Below, piece after piece: positions 9,816-18,887 of a DNA stretch of 64,000 nucleotides; position 1 is the first letter of the stretch, and each line of letters begins with the position of its first letter. Under the pieces are notes generated by a model. That model worked only from the letters and a program-made list of their open reading frames with translations. It had not been told where the DNA came from and made no database searches. The DNA is from UBA5951 sp012269555 (GTDB lineage: Bacteria > Pseudomonadota > Alphaproteobacteria > Puniceispirillales > Puniceispirillaceae): NCBI GenBank assembly GCA_038147755.1, contig JAYQTS010000014.1:124001-188000 (forward strand). The letters run 5' to 3'. A program made the translations under genes and the position numbers.

Positions 9816-10505
9816 TTATTCTCTTTTTAAAATAGAATCAACAAAACGGCTTGCTATAGGTTGTGCTTGAAAGTCGCTTGATAGTTTTTCTGGGTCATAA
9901 ATCTCTTCTACCCACTTAATGAATTCGATTCCCTGTTTTTCAAATGGTATATAAGATGCGATAAAAGCGTCAAGAATCCCAGTTTTAGCGTGCTTTATGT
10001 GCAAATATTTAAATGAAAGTTGCTTCAGCGCCTCAATTGCGGGTTTTTTCATTACGACTAAAACATATAAAGCTGACATCAAACCAGCTCTATCTGCACC
10101 TGACTTACAATGAAGCAATGATGGTTTCTGAATTGAAGAAAATAAAGAAGGAACCTTTAAAAGCATTTCTTTTTCAGGAGCTGCTCTGGAGCGCACTCTG
10201 AAGTTGATAAGATTTATATTCAATTTATCACAGACCTCTGCCTCTAATTGCCACCCGCCAGATACGCGGGGCCCTCTTAAATTCAGTATTGTTTTTATAC
10301 CAAATTTATTGTGGGCATGTTCAATTTGCTTAGGAGAGGGCTGATTACTTCGCCACATATAATTATCTATCTGATACAGATTTTGAAAAGCCAGTCTTAA
10401 AAACCCATGGTCGTGTAGGTATAATTCTAACCAATCAGCAAGGCCCGACCTTTTAAAATTTGATGCTTCGTAAGGGTAGTCTAAAGAGACTTTTTTTTGA
10501 CTCAT
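9816..10505 (-). CDS. Cysteine-based tyrosine/dual-specificity protein phosphatase
   Basis: A 229-aa protein with the P-loop active site HCKSGADRAG (CX5R) near residue 132, the hallmark of Cys-dependent phosphatases. An upstream block TILNLRGPR resembles the substrate loop of the dual-specificity/PTP-like group. There is no signal peptide, so it is probably cytoplasmic. Its start abuts the stop of pmbA (10505/10506), so the two are likely co-transcribed; it converges on the MsbA-like gene with a 3-bp gap. Substrate is unknown. Confidence 0.82.
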   Translation of the reverse strand: MSQKKVSLDYPYEASNFKRSGLADWLELYLHDHGFLRLAFQNLYQIDNYMWRSNQPSPKQIEHAHNKFGIKTILNLRGPRVSGGWQLEAEVCDKLNINLINFRVRSRAAPEKEMLLKVPSLFSSIQKPSLLHCKSGADRAGLMSALYVLVVMKKPAIEALKQLSFKYLHIKHAKTGILDAFIASYIPFEKQGIEFIKWVEEIYDPEKLSSDFQAQPIASRFVDSILKRE

Positions 10506-11843
10506 TTAACCACCAGCTACCATCATGCCGTCAATTCTAATACTGGGGGCGGTAGTCGAAAAACGTAGGTCGATATCATTAGCAGGGGTCATTTCTAAGA
10601 ACATATCTTTAAGGTTACCTGCAATTGTTGCTTCAGTAACAGGATAAGCGATTTCTCCATTTTCAATCCAGTAACCCGATGCGCCCCTACTGTAATCCCC
10701 GGTTGTAAGGCTCACAGAACTTCCAATAAGTTCTGTAACTAGGAAGCCCTTTTTAATATCTGCAATGAGTGTCTCAGGAGAAATAATCCCATTTTCAATT
10801 AGGCAATTAGAAGTTCCTGGTGACGGTGGTGTTGATAGTGACCTAACAGCATTTCCGGTTGGTGACATTTCTAATTGTGAGGCACTAGCTAGATCTAATA
10901 GCCAGTTTTGTAAGACTCCATCTTTTATGAGTTGTAGCTGTTTTACTGGCAGCGTTTCACCATCAAACCTTCGAGAACCAAGTCCGCGATTTCGTAATGG
11001 ATCATCTATTACAGAAATAGATGCATTGGCGATTTTTTGATTCATTTTATCTTTTAGAAAACTAGTGCCTCTTGCAACACTAGCTCCATTTACTGCGCTC
11101 GCAAAATGACTTGTAAGACTTTTGGAAACTCGGCTGTCAAATATCACTGGAAATTGGCCTGTTGAAGCATTTCTTGCTCCAAGTCTGCTAATTGTACGAT
11201 TTCCTGCGGATATGCCAATTTCCTTAGGATCGGTTAAATCCTCGGCATAAACGGTAGAGCTAAAATCATAATCTGTTTCCATTCTTCCATTCTTTTCAGC
11301 TATCACCGAAGCTGAAACACTAAAGGAAGAGCGTTCATATTCACCTATAAATCCTGTACTAGTTGCAATTGCTATTTCTGCCTTGGATTGTCCGGCAGAA
11401 GCCCCTTCAGAATTTGTAACTCCGCTAACTTCAAGAGCCGCTGCTTCACATTTTAAAGCCATTTCAGTTAATGTGTTAGTATTGAATTCGGTGTCATCAT
11501 AAAGCTCTAAATTTGGTAGTTCTGTTACTTGCTCCTCTTTAGATGCAAGGCGCGCATATGGGTCAGCTGGGGCAATACGTGCCATTGCAATAGCTCTCTG
11601 ACACAGATCCCTTATCCCATTTGCATCAACTTTTCCTGTTGAAATGCTTGCAGACTGTTGACCAGTAAACACTCGAAGCCCAAGCTGAAAATCCTCAGCA
11701 TGTTCTACGGACTCAAATTTTCCAAGACGAACTTCAACACCTACACCTTTGTTTCTTACTAATGTTGCTTCAGCAGCATCAGCTCCCTCAGAGCGCGCTG
11801 TTTTTAATAAATCAATAATAATATTTTTCGTTGTTTCATCCAT
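10506..11843 (-). CDS. pmbA: Metalloprotease partner PmbA/TldE
   Basis: TldE subunit of the TldD/TldE zinc protease, which trims modified peptides and unfolded proteins in the cytoplasm. At 445 aa it has the family length. The N-terminal block (ARSEGADAAEATLVRNKGVG) and the C-terminal glycine-rich block (GASGYWIENGEIAYPVTEATIAGN) are characteristic. It lacks the HEXXXH metal site, as TldE proteins do; that site is in tldD at 16.3-17.7 kb. Having both halves within 6 kb but not adjacent is common in alphaproteobacteria. Confidence 0.95.
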   Translation of the reverse strand: MDETTKNIIIDLLKTARSEGADAAEATLVRNKGVGVEVRLGKFESVEHAEDFQLGLRVFTGQQSASISTGKVDANGIRDLCQRAIAMARIAPADPYARLASKEEQVTELPNLELYDDTEFNTNTLTEMALKCEAAALEVSGVTNSEGASAGQSKAEIAIATSTGFIGEYERSSFSVSASVIAEKNGRMETDYDFSSTVYAEDLTDPKEIGISAGNRTISRLGARNASTGQFPVIFDSRVSKSLTSHFASAVNGASVARGTSFLKDKMNQKIANASISVIDDPLRNRGLGSRRFDGETLPVKQLQLIKDGVLQNWLLDLASASQLEMSPTGNAVRSLSTPPSPGTSNCLIENGIISPETLIADIKKGFLVTELIGSSVSLTTGDYSRGASGYWIENGEIAYPVTEATIAGNLKDMFLEMTPANDIDLRFSTTAPSIRIDGMMVAGG

Positions 11844-11918
11844 ATATATCAGATAGCGCGCAAATAGGTCTTGTGCAACTGCTTGCTGGCAAGAAAGTTT
11901 ATGTTTATACTAAAAGTT

Positions 11919-12872
11919 ATGAAAAAAAAATCAGTTTTTATAGATGGAAGTTCTGGAACCACAGGCCTTCAAGTAGTATCTCGTTTGTCTCAAAGATCTG
12001 ATATTAGTTTAATTTTTCTTCCAGACAAAGAGAAAAAATTGGAGGAAAAACGGCTACAGGCTATGCAAGAAGCAGATTTAACAATACTTTGTTTACCAGA
12101 TTTGGCGGCTATTCGAGCGGTAGAGCTCGTGAAAGAGACTGATGTTCGAATAATTGATGCTTCGTCAGCTCATCGAACTGCACCAGGCTGGGTGTATGGT
12201 TTTCCAGAATTATGCCAAGAGCAAATCAAAAAAATAGCTAAAGCAAGATTTGTCAGCAATCCTGGTTGCTATGCTTCAGGGTTTATTGCACTGTCGCGAC
12301 CCTTGGTTGATAGCGGATTTATTTCACCAGACTTGTGTCTGATTGCCCCTGCGGTCTCAGGCTATTCAGGGGGTGGCAAAAATATGATTAAATCTATCAG
12401 GAATGGTGATCTGCCGACACATTTTGACTATGGGTTGGAACTTGACCATAAACATATCCCAGAAATGATCATGCAAACTGGCCTGCAGACTTCCCCATTA
12501 TTTATGCCATCTGTTGGTCTTTTTGAGCAGGGGATGTTGGTTCGATTAGCAATTCCAAAATCCCATTTTTCAAGAGATGTTTCGATTAAAGATATTTTTG
12601 AATTATATAAGAAGACATATTCTGGTCATCCATTGATAAAGGTTTGCGAACGAGAATTTGAACTTATGTCAAAAAATTCGTCAAGGTTGTCAGCAGATGG
12701 ATTAGCCGGGCAAGACGGACTTGAAATTTATTGCTTTAACAATCCAAAAACAGAACAATTTTTATTAATATCGAGACTAGATAATCTTGGAAAGGGTGCA
12801 GCAGGCGCATGCGTTCAGAATTTGAACATTATGCTTGGGTGCGATCAATTTTTGGGTTTAAATTGGCAGTAG
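11919..12872 (+). CDS. argC: N-acetyl-gamma-glutamyl-phosphate reductase ArgC
   Basis: NADPH-dependent reduction of N-acetylglutamyl phosphate in arginine biosynthesis (cytoplasm). I use the ATG at 11919 (MKKKSVFIDGSSGTTGLQV), which puts the nucleotide-binding motif at the N-terminus as in the family; the ORF is open 48 bp further up. Catalytic Cys lies in SNPGCYASG. At 317 aa it matches the shorter type-2 ArgC. It is divergent from pmbA and convergent with ubiA (4 bp apart). No other arg gene is in the window. Confidence 0.95.
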   Translation: MKKKSVFIDGSSGTTGLQVVSRLSQRSDISLIFLPDKEKKLEEKRLQAMQEADLTILCLPDLAAIRAVELVKETDVRIIDASSAHRTAPGWVYGFPELCQEQIKKIAKARFVSNPGCYASGFIALSRPLVDSGFISPDLCLIAPAVSGYSGGGKNMIKSIRNGDLPTHFDYGLELDHKHIPEMIMQTGLQTSPLFMPSVGLFEQGMLVRLAIPKSHFSRDVSIKDIFELYKKTYSGHPLIKVCEREFELMSKNSSRLSADGLAGQDGLEIYCFNNPKTEQFLLISRLDNLGKGAAGACVQNLNIMLGCDQFLGLNWQ

Positions 12873-12876
12873 TGAT

Positions 12877-13810
12877 TTAAGAAAAAATATCGTTGAAAAT
12901 TATCTGTATAAGCAAACCAAATGTAATTATGAGGCCGCAATCCCTATTGGATTTGAATATTTTTAGAGCAGTATTTTCTTCTACCATTTTTAAATTTTTT
13001 ATTTGCCAGACCAAATGCATTATTGCGCCAATAATACCTAAAATCCAGAGGCCAATCTCAAATTTTAGCCAGAGGCCGATTGACCATAGGAAAATTGCAG
13101 TTCCATATAGCGTCGTAATACCTAAAATTAGATTGGGCCCAAATGAAAGTGCAGCAGAGCCTATGTTTAGTTTTTTATCATCATTTTTATCCTGTATTGC
13201 GTAGATTGTATCATAACCAATTATCCAGCAAACTGTACCCGCATAAATCCAAAATATAGCTTTCATCTGGCCAATTATTAGAAGCGCTTACTGAACCAAG
13301 AAGAATGCCCCACGAAAACACAAAACCTAGAACAATTTGTGGCCATCCAGTGATTCGTTTTGCAAGGGGGTAACATATAATCAATGGAAATGATAAAATT
13401 CCCATAATCCAGGCTCTTAATGGTAATTGAAGCAAGATAATCAATGAGAATGATAATATAAACGTAAGGTATATAAAAGCGGACCTTGTAGACATTGTTC
13501 CAACTGCAAGCGGCCGCAAAGATGTTCGTGAAACTTTTTTATCGATATCACGGTCCCATAGGTCATTAATAATGCATCCCGCTGCGCGCATTAATATTGC
13601 GCCGATCATGAATAACCCCATCAATCTTAATGTTTCAAAAAGATTATTATGATGGATCAAAATTGCCCACCAACTTGGTAATAATAATAACCACCAGCCG
13701 ATGGGCCTATCTAAGCGCGCTATTATGCAATAAGGTTGAAGCGACTTTGGTACCCTTGACAACCATCCATCAGTGGCGATATCTGTGTTTGTGTGGTTTG
13801 GTGAAGTCAT
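12877..13810 (-). CDS. ubiA: 4-hydroxybenzoate octaprenyltransferase UbiA (frameshifted)
   Basis: Integral membrane prenyltransferase that attaches the polyprenyl tail to 4-hydroxybenzoate in ubiquinone synthesis. The sequence reads as two overlapping ORFs, 13810-13211 and 13266-12877. The first carries Asp motif NDLWDRDIDKKVSRT, the second the motif GYDTIYAIQDKNDD; both are needed for Mg-diphosphate binding. Removing one base at about 13268-13273, between NNW and MKAIFW, gives a single 310-aa protein of normal length. I treat it as one gene with an indel, probably a sequence error. Its job fits the respiratory genes nearby. Confidence 0.92.
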
Positions 13811-14024
13811 TTCAACGCTCTATTTTCAAAATGTTAAACTAACTTCAATAACAAATATACGACTTAAAATGAAAATGATATTATTAAGTATTATTAAATA
13901 TGACGCGCAATGCTTTTGATAATAAAATAAAAGGTTTATACACTTTTGTACTTTTTCCGAAACATTTTTTTAATGGTATATACTACAATGAAATTTAAAT
14001 CATTTTTTGGTTAATTACGCTGAA

Positions 14025-14792
14025 ATGTATCTTAATTCTAGAATAAATCTAACACGACTTTTTGTAGAGTGTGACTTAATGGAACATAAATTCATTGAGC
14101 TGAACGCGGCTCAGGAACACTATCTTTACTCTGTCTTGAGAAAAAAAGATGGTTCTGAGTTACTTTTATTTAATGGAAGAGATGGCGGTTTTTTGAGTGT
14201 TATCGAAGCTTCAGGCAAGCGAAAGTTTTCAGTTTATTGTAAGAAAAAAATAATTGCTCAGACTTCGTCAACAGATTTATGGTTACTTTTTGTACCAATA
14301 AAGCGAATGAGAATGGATTTTATGGTTCAAAAAATAACAGAATTAGGTGTTTCAAAAATTTGGCCAGTGCAATCTGAATTCGGTCAAGTAAAACAATTAA
14401 AATATGAAAAACTTCGATCCAATATGATCGAGGCAGCAGAGCAGACAGAACGCCTTGATTTGCCTGAAATTGAAGAATTTATGGATCTTCAAACTGTTCT
14501 TGATAACTGGCCAGAGGATAGAATGCTAATTGTATGCGATGAGTCTAAATCCGAGCCAAAGCGAGCAAGAGCGATGGCTGAGTTAAATAGTGCAAAAGTT
14601 GGTAAAGCAGCCATCTTAATAGGGCCTGAGGGGGGATTTAGTAGTAAAGAGAGAGAGCAGTTAAATCTTCATTCATGCACAGAACAAATTTCACTCGGAC
14701 CAAGAATTTTAAGAAGTGATACCGCAGCAATAGCTGCGCTAAGTATCTATCAGTCTAATTTTGGTGATTGGTATAATGAAAAGAAGAATTAA
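14025..14792 (+). CDS. rsmE: 16S rRNA (uracil(1498)-N(3))-methyltransferase RsmE
   Basis: SPOUT-class SAM-dependent methyltransferase that makes m3U1498 in 16S rRNA. I start at the ATG at 14025 (MYLNSRINLTRLFVE); a TTG 18 bp upstream is also in frame. The N-terminal PUA-like domain (HYLYSVLRKKDGSELLLFNGRDGGF) and the C-terminal knot motifs IGPEGGFSSKE and LGPRILRSDTA are all present in 255 aa. It is followed 18 bp later by gshA in the same direction. The 5' region, shared with divergent ubiA, is AT-rich and probably holds promoters for both. Confidence 0.95.
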   Translation: MYLNSRINLTRLFVECDLMEHKFIELNAAQEHYLYSVLRKKDGSELLLFNGRDGGFLSVIEASGKRKFSVYCKKKIIAQTSSTDLWLLFVPIKRMRMDFMVQKITELGVSKIWPVQSEFGQVKQLKYEKLRSNMIEAAEQTERLDLPEIEEFMDLQTVLDNWPEDRMLIVCDESKSEPKRARAMAELNSAKVGKAAILIGPEGGFSSKEREQLNLHSCTEQISLGPRILRSDTAAIAALSIYQSNFGDWYNEKKN

Positions 14793-14810
14793 AAGAAATG
14801 GTCATCAAAT

Positions 14811-16170
14811 ATGACTGAAAATAATATATCCCCATCATACACATCCCTTGTTGAATGGTTTTCAAGCAAGGAGAAAGATCCAAAGGATTGGCGAATAGGA
14901 ACTGAGCATGAAAAATTCATTTTTTCATTAGATGGGCAAAAACCAGTTGCTTATGAGGGAGATGCAGGTATTGAGGCTATTTTGCGTTATTTGAGCAAAA
15001 CTTATGATATGAAGCCTATTAAAGAAAACGAAAAATATATAGCTCTAAAAACTAAAGATGGTGCATCAATTTCTTTAGAGCCAGGCGGACAGTTTGAGCT
15101 ATCTGGGAATGTAGTTAAAACAATACACCACAGTTGTATTGAAACAAATAGACATCTGAAACAGATGCTTGATGTTACGGCCAAACTAGGTTTGGGGATG
15201 CTAGGATTGGGCTTTCATCCAACTGCATCCAGGGCAGAGGTAAATTGGATGCCCAAAGGCAGGTATAAGATAATGAGGGATTATATGCCAAAGGTAGGTA
15301 ATTTAGGTTTGGATATGATGCTTCGCACCTGCACCATCCAGACAAATCTGGATTATTGTGATGAACAAGATATGAGACGTAAATTTAAAACCTCGCTAGC
15401 ATTACAGCCAGTTGCTACTGCTTTATTTGCAAATTCACCTTTTAAAGATGGCGCCTTAACAAGTCTTCAGTCTAACAGAGCATTGGTATGGACAGATACT
15501 GATCCAGATAGATGTGGAGTACCAACATGCGTTTTTGAACCAAATTTTGGTTATGAACAGTGGGTTGACTATGTTTTAGATGTACCAATGTATTTTATTT
15601 ATAGAAACGGGGAATATTTAAATGTTGCAGGTAAATCCTTTAGACGCTTTATGAGTTCAAAACATAGAGATGATTTTTTTGGCCATACTGCTTCCATGTC
15701 AGATTTTGAAGATCATATTACAACTGTCTTCCCAGACGTTCGACTAAAGGGGTATCTCGAAATGCGTGGAGCAGACGGGGGGCCTTGGTCCATTATTTGT
15801 GCATTACCAGCTCTTTGGGTCGGATTATTATATGATGAAGAGGCTCTAGAAAAAGCAGAAGCGATAGCAAACAAGTTTACACATCAAGATGTTGTTAATG
15901 CTCGAATATCAGCTGCGAAAGACGGATTGAAAGGACAGCTAGGCTCACAATCACTTCATGAATTAGCATCACAAATTATTGAAATTGCAGAAACAGGTTT
16001 AAGAAACCGTGCGAGATTTAATAAGGAGGATAAAAGATGAAACAATATTTCTTAAACCATTAAGAACGATAGTAGATACTGGTCTAACGCAAGCAGATAT
16101 AGTGCGTAAATTATTTCATGAAAAATGGGCTCAAGATATTCAAAAGGTTTTTGAATATTACAAGTATTAA
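14811..16170 (+). CDS. gshA: Glutamate--cysteine ligase GshA, plant/alphaproteobacterial type (frameshifted near C-terminus)
   Basis: ATP-dependent ligation of glutamate and cysteine, the first step of glutathione synthesis. The main frame gives 409 aa, with GTEHEKFIF, EPGGQFELSG, KGRYKIMRDYMPKVG and EMRGADGGPW typical of the class-3 (plant-like) enzyme. It stops at 16040 after RARFNKEDKR. The next frame continues without break to 16170 (IFLKPLRTIVDTGLTQADIV ... VFEYYKY), which is the expected family C-terminus. Removing one A from the A4 run at 16032-16035 restores a 452-aa protein. The downstream stretch is therefore not a separate gene. Confidence 0.93.
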
Positions 16171-16288
16171 AGAAAATTAAAGGGTTTTAAGAGCAAAAAA
16201 TCTTGGATATGAAAACAAACTGAAAGTTTAACCCGTTTAATTTGTATAACCATAAAAATTTTTTGAATATTTAATGGTAATATATTTA

Positions 16289-17728
16289 TTAGGCTGCTTT
16301 TGTCCCCCCAACAGTGATGCCCCCAATTTTCAAAGTAGGTTGTCCAACTCCCACCGGGACAGATTGGCCGTTTTTCCCACAAGTGCCAACACCTGCATCC
16401 AGTTCCATATCATTGCCGATCATAGATATCTTTGACATCGCATCTGGGCCATTTCCTATCAAGGTGGCGCCTTTGACAGGCGCTGTAATTTTCCCGTTTT
16501 CTATCAAATAAGCCTCAGACGCAGAAAATACGAACTTTCCAGATGTAATATCTACCTGACCACCCCCAAAATTTACGGCATATAGCCCTTTATCCACGGT
16601 AGAAAGTATCTCTCCTGGTTCTAAATCACCAGATTGCATAAAAGTATTAGTCATTCTAGGCATTGGAAGGGATGCATATGACTCACGTCTTCCATTACCA
16701 GTAGGAGCAACATTCATCAGTCTTGCATTTTGTCTATCCTGCAAATACCCTTTTAGGATACCGTCTTCGATTAAAATGTTACGTGCAGATTTTGTGCCTT
16801 CATCGTCAATCGTTATAGAACCACGCCTGTCCGATATTGTGCCGTCGTCTATAACAGTTACACCCTTAGCAGCAACTTGTTCCCCAACTTTGCCAGAAAA
16901 AATAGAAGTGCCCTTGCGATTAAAATCACCTTCTAGACCGTGTCCAACAGCTTCATGTAACATAACTCCAGGCCACCCTGGACCAAGAACGATTTCCATT
17001 TCACCAGCAGGTGCAGGGATGGATTCAAGGCCAAGTAGAGCGAGGCGCAATGCTTCATCTACTTCTTGTTGCCAATTGCTTGCGTTTAGATATTTATCAA
17101 ACATAAAACGGCCACCAGAACCACTAGAGCCAGTTTCCATTCTGCCATTTGCCTCAACCATAACTGACACATTCAACCTGACCAATGGTCTAATATCTGC
17201 TGCTCGGTATCCATCAGGTCTCAATATTTGTACAGCTTGCCACGAACCAGCAATCGATGCTGAAACTTGTTTTACTCTACTATCTTTGTCTCGCGCATAT
17301 TTATCAATAGACTGCAATAGTTTTACCTTTGCATCGAAGGGTGTCACATCAAGTGGATTTGCATCTGAATATAGTGGTAAATTAGCTGCATTAGACGGTG
17401 ATAATGCTAATTCTCCAGAATACCCACTTGTGACGGCCTTAACTGTTTGGCCGGCTCTTTCTAAAGCTGCTGTTGACATATCTCCTGAATGGGCAAATGC
17501 GTCTGCTTCGCCAATTATAGCCCTCAATCCAAAGCCACAGGATTGGTTATAGCTTGCTGATTTCAGTCTCCCATCATCAAAAGATAGAAACTCAAGATAA
17601 TCAGTTTCTAAAAACAAATCGCCGTCGTCCGCACCATATAATGCATCTTTTAAAATTGACTCAGCGAATCCCCTATCGAAATTACCATCTTTAAAAAACA
17701 AAAGGTCCGTCTGCGCGAGTGGGTCCAT
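16289..17728 (-). CDS. tldD: Metalloprotease TldD
   Basis: Catalytic subunit of the TldD/TldE protease. The 479-aa product carries the zinc-binding HEAVGHGLEGD (HEXXXH, about residue 258). It also has the glycine-rich blocks RRGSITIDDEGT and TGNGRRESYASLPMPRMTNT seen in the family. It pairs with pmbA at 10.5-11.8 kb. It is convergent with gshA and divergent from ctaC across a 300-bp gap. In many alphaproteobacteria tldD sits just upstream of the cytochrome oxidase operon, as here. Confidence 0.96.
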   Translation of the reverse strand: MDPLAQTDLLFFKDGNFDRGFAESILKDALYGADDGDLFLETDYLEFLSFDDGRLKSASYNQSCGFGLRAIIGEADAFAHSGDMSTAALERAGQTVKAVTSGYSGELALSPSNAANLPLYSDANPLDVTPFDAKVKLLQSIDKYARDKDSRVKQVSASIAGSWQAVQILRPDGYRAADIRPLVRLNVSVMVEANGRMETGSSGSGGRFMFDKYLNASNWQQEVDEALRLALLGLESIPAPAGEMEIVLGPGWPGVMLHEAVGHGLEGDFNRKGTSIFSGKVGEQVAAKGVTVIDDGTISDRRGSITIDDEGTKSARNILIEDGILKGYLQDRQNARLMNVAPTGNGRRESYASLPMPRMTNTFMQSGDLEPGEILSTVDKGLYAVNFGGGQVDITSGKFVFSASEAYLIENGKITAPVKGATLIGNGPDAMSKISMIGNDMELDAGVGTCGKNGQSVPVGVGQPTLKIGGITVGGTKAA

Positions 17729-18028
17729 TAGAATATCCTTCTAACTTATTTTATCATAACGATGAATATAAACTAAAAATAAAGATTGTTATAGTTATTA
17801 TGGGTTGAATCTCGGCTAACTTCAAGTGCCTGTGTCTTCTAATTTCACAGATAATATCGAGCAATACCTAATTCATTATCATTATGCAGAAAGTTGCGCG
17901 ACAGGCAGTCGCAGTACTCTTCCCAAAGAGTAAAAAAACATATAGAACTAATACAATATTTTGAGTATTGAAATTAAACTAATTTTAAATCTTAGTTTTG
18001 TTTGCTGACTATCCTGGGGGATTTAATA
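17729..18028. other. Intergenic region between tldD and ctaC
   Basis: AT-rich 300-bp divergent spacer expected to hold promoters for both genes. The only clear structure is a pair of adjacent hairpins at 17898-17932, described separately. I find no ORF of note and no tRNA. The ctaC start at 18029 is preceded by a purine-rich GGGGG at 18016-18020. Confidence 0.6.
17898..17932 (+). promoter_or_regulatory. Tandem hairpins in the ctaC leader
   Basis: Two perfect stem-loops lie 2 nt apart. The first is GCGAC/GTCGC with a 5-nt loop (17898-17912). The second is TACTCTT/AAGAGTA with loop CCCA (17915-17932), followed by A7. There is no downstream U-run on the plus strand, so this is not a canonical terminator for plus-strand transcripts. 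On the minus strand the U-run precedes the hairpin, so it does not fit a tldD-side terminator either. A leader RNA element or protein-binding site for the oxidase operon is possible. Confidence 0.4.
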
Positions 18029-18865
18029 ATGAGTGCAAGATTTATGCGCTACCTTTTGCTAAGCTCTTTTACATTTATTGTCTTTGGTTTGTCTGTTGCT
18101 GGCGCAGCTCAACCTGAGCCATGGCAAATTGGACTTCAAGAGCCAGCTGGTTCGATAGCGCAAAAGGCAACAGATTTGCATAACTTACTTTTAGTAATCA
18201 TTACGCTGATATCAGTTTTTGTGCTTGGACTGTTAGTGTTTGTTGGGTGGAGGTTTAGGAGAGAATCTAATCCAAAACCTTCAAAAACAACACACAACAC
18301 TGTTATAGAAATCCTATGGACTGTGGTCCCAGTGTTGATTTTAGTTGTAATCGCAGTTCCTTCATTTCGGCTGCTATATTACATGGATGAGACAAAAAAT
18401 GCTGAAATGGTCATTAAAGTTACAGCAAACCAATGGTACTGGAACTATGAGTACATGGATGAGCAGATTTCCTTTGATAGCTATATGCTTAAGGATGATG
18501 AATTGCAGCCTGGCCAACCACGATTGTTATCTGTAGATAATCCACTTATTGTGCCAGATAATACAAAAATTAAATTTCTTGTAACTGGCAATGACGTTAT
18601 GCATTCATTTTTTGTACCTTCTTTGGCTGTCCAAACATATGCCTTTGTTGGGCGTTCTAATGAAGTATGGATAGATGTGCCCCCTGGAGAAAAAACATAT
18701 TATGGGCAATGCAACCAAATATGTGGCGTAAATCATTCGTTTATGCCGATTGTCGTCAAAGCTTTGGCGCGTGATAAGTATGAGAAATGGTTGTTGGAAG
18801 CAAAGAAAGACTTCGCTTTATCTGATGGACCAGATTATATTCAACTTGCTTCTGTAAAAAAATGA
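18029..18865 (+). CDS. ctaC: Cytochrome c oxidase subunit II
   Basis: Periplasm-facing subunit II of the aa3-type oxidase, which accepts electrons from cytochrome c at the CuA centre. I use the ATG at 18029 (MSARFMRYLLL), which gives a signal-peptide-like N-terminus ending near VAGAAQ. Two membrane helices follow (LLLVIITLISVFVLGLLVFV and VVPVLILVVIAVPSFRLL). The cupredoxin domain has the aromatic WYWNYEY block and the complete CuA site YGQCNQICGVNHSFMPI, with both Cys, His and Met. It is the first gene of the ctaC-ctaD-ctaB-ctaG-ctaE operon. Confidence 0.97.
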   Translation: MSARFMRYLLLSSFTFIVFGLSVAGAAQPEPWQIGLQEPAGSIAQKATDLHNLLLVIITLISVFVLGLLVFVGWRFRRESNPKPSKTTHNTVIEILWTVVPVLILVVIAVPSFRLLYYMDETKNAEMVIKVTANQWYWNYEYMDEQISFDSYMLKDDELQPGQPRLLSVDNPLIVPDNTKIKFLVTGNDVMHSFFVPSLAVQTYAFVGRSNEVWIDVPPGEKTYYGQCNQICGVNHSFMPIVVKALARDKYEKWLLEAKKDFALSDGPDYIQLASVKK

Positions 18866-18887
18866 GAATTTAAGGAGACTTTATATA

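Noticed and set aside
16041..16170. Separate small gene or gene remnant after gshA
   Set aside because: It is the family C-terminus of GshA in a shifted frame and joins smoothly when one A of the A4 run is removed.
16776..17552. Long plus-strand ORF (258 codons) opposite tldD
   Set aside because: It lies wholly within tldD on the other strand. Its translation is Ser/Pro-rich low-complexity with no motif, while tldD has complete family motifs.
17780..17830. tRNA-like segment (GGGTTGAATCTCGGC)
   Set aside because: It only loosely resembles a T-arm; no acceptor stem, anticodon arm or D-arm can be folded around it.
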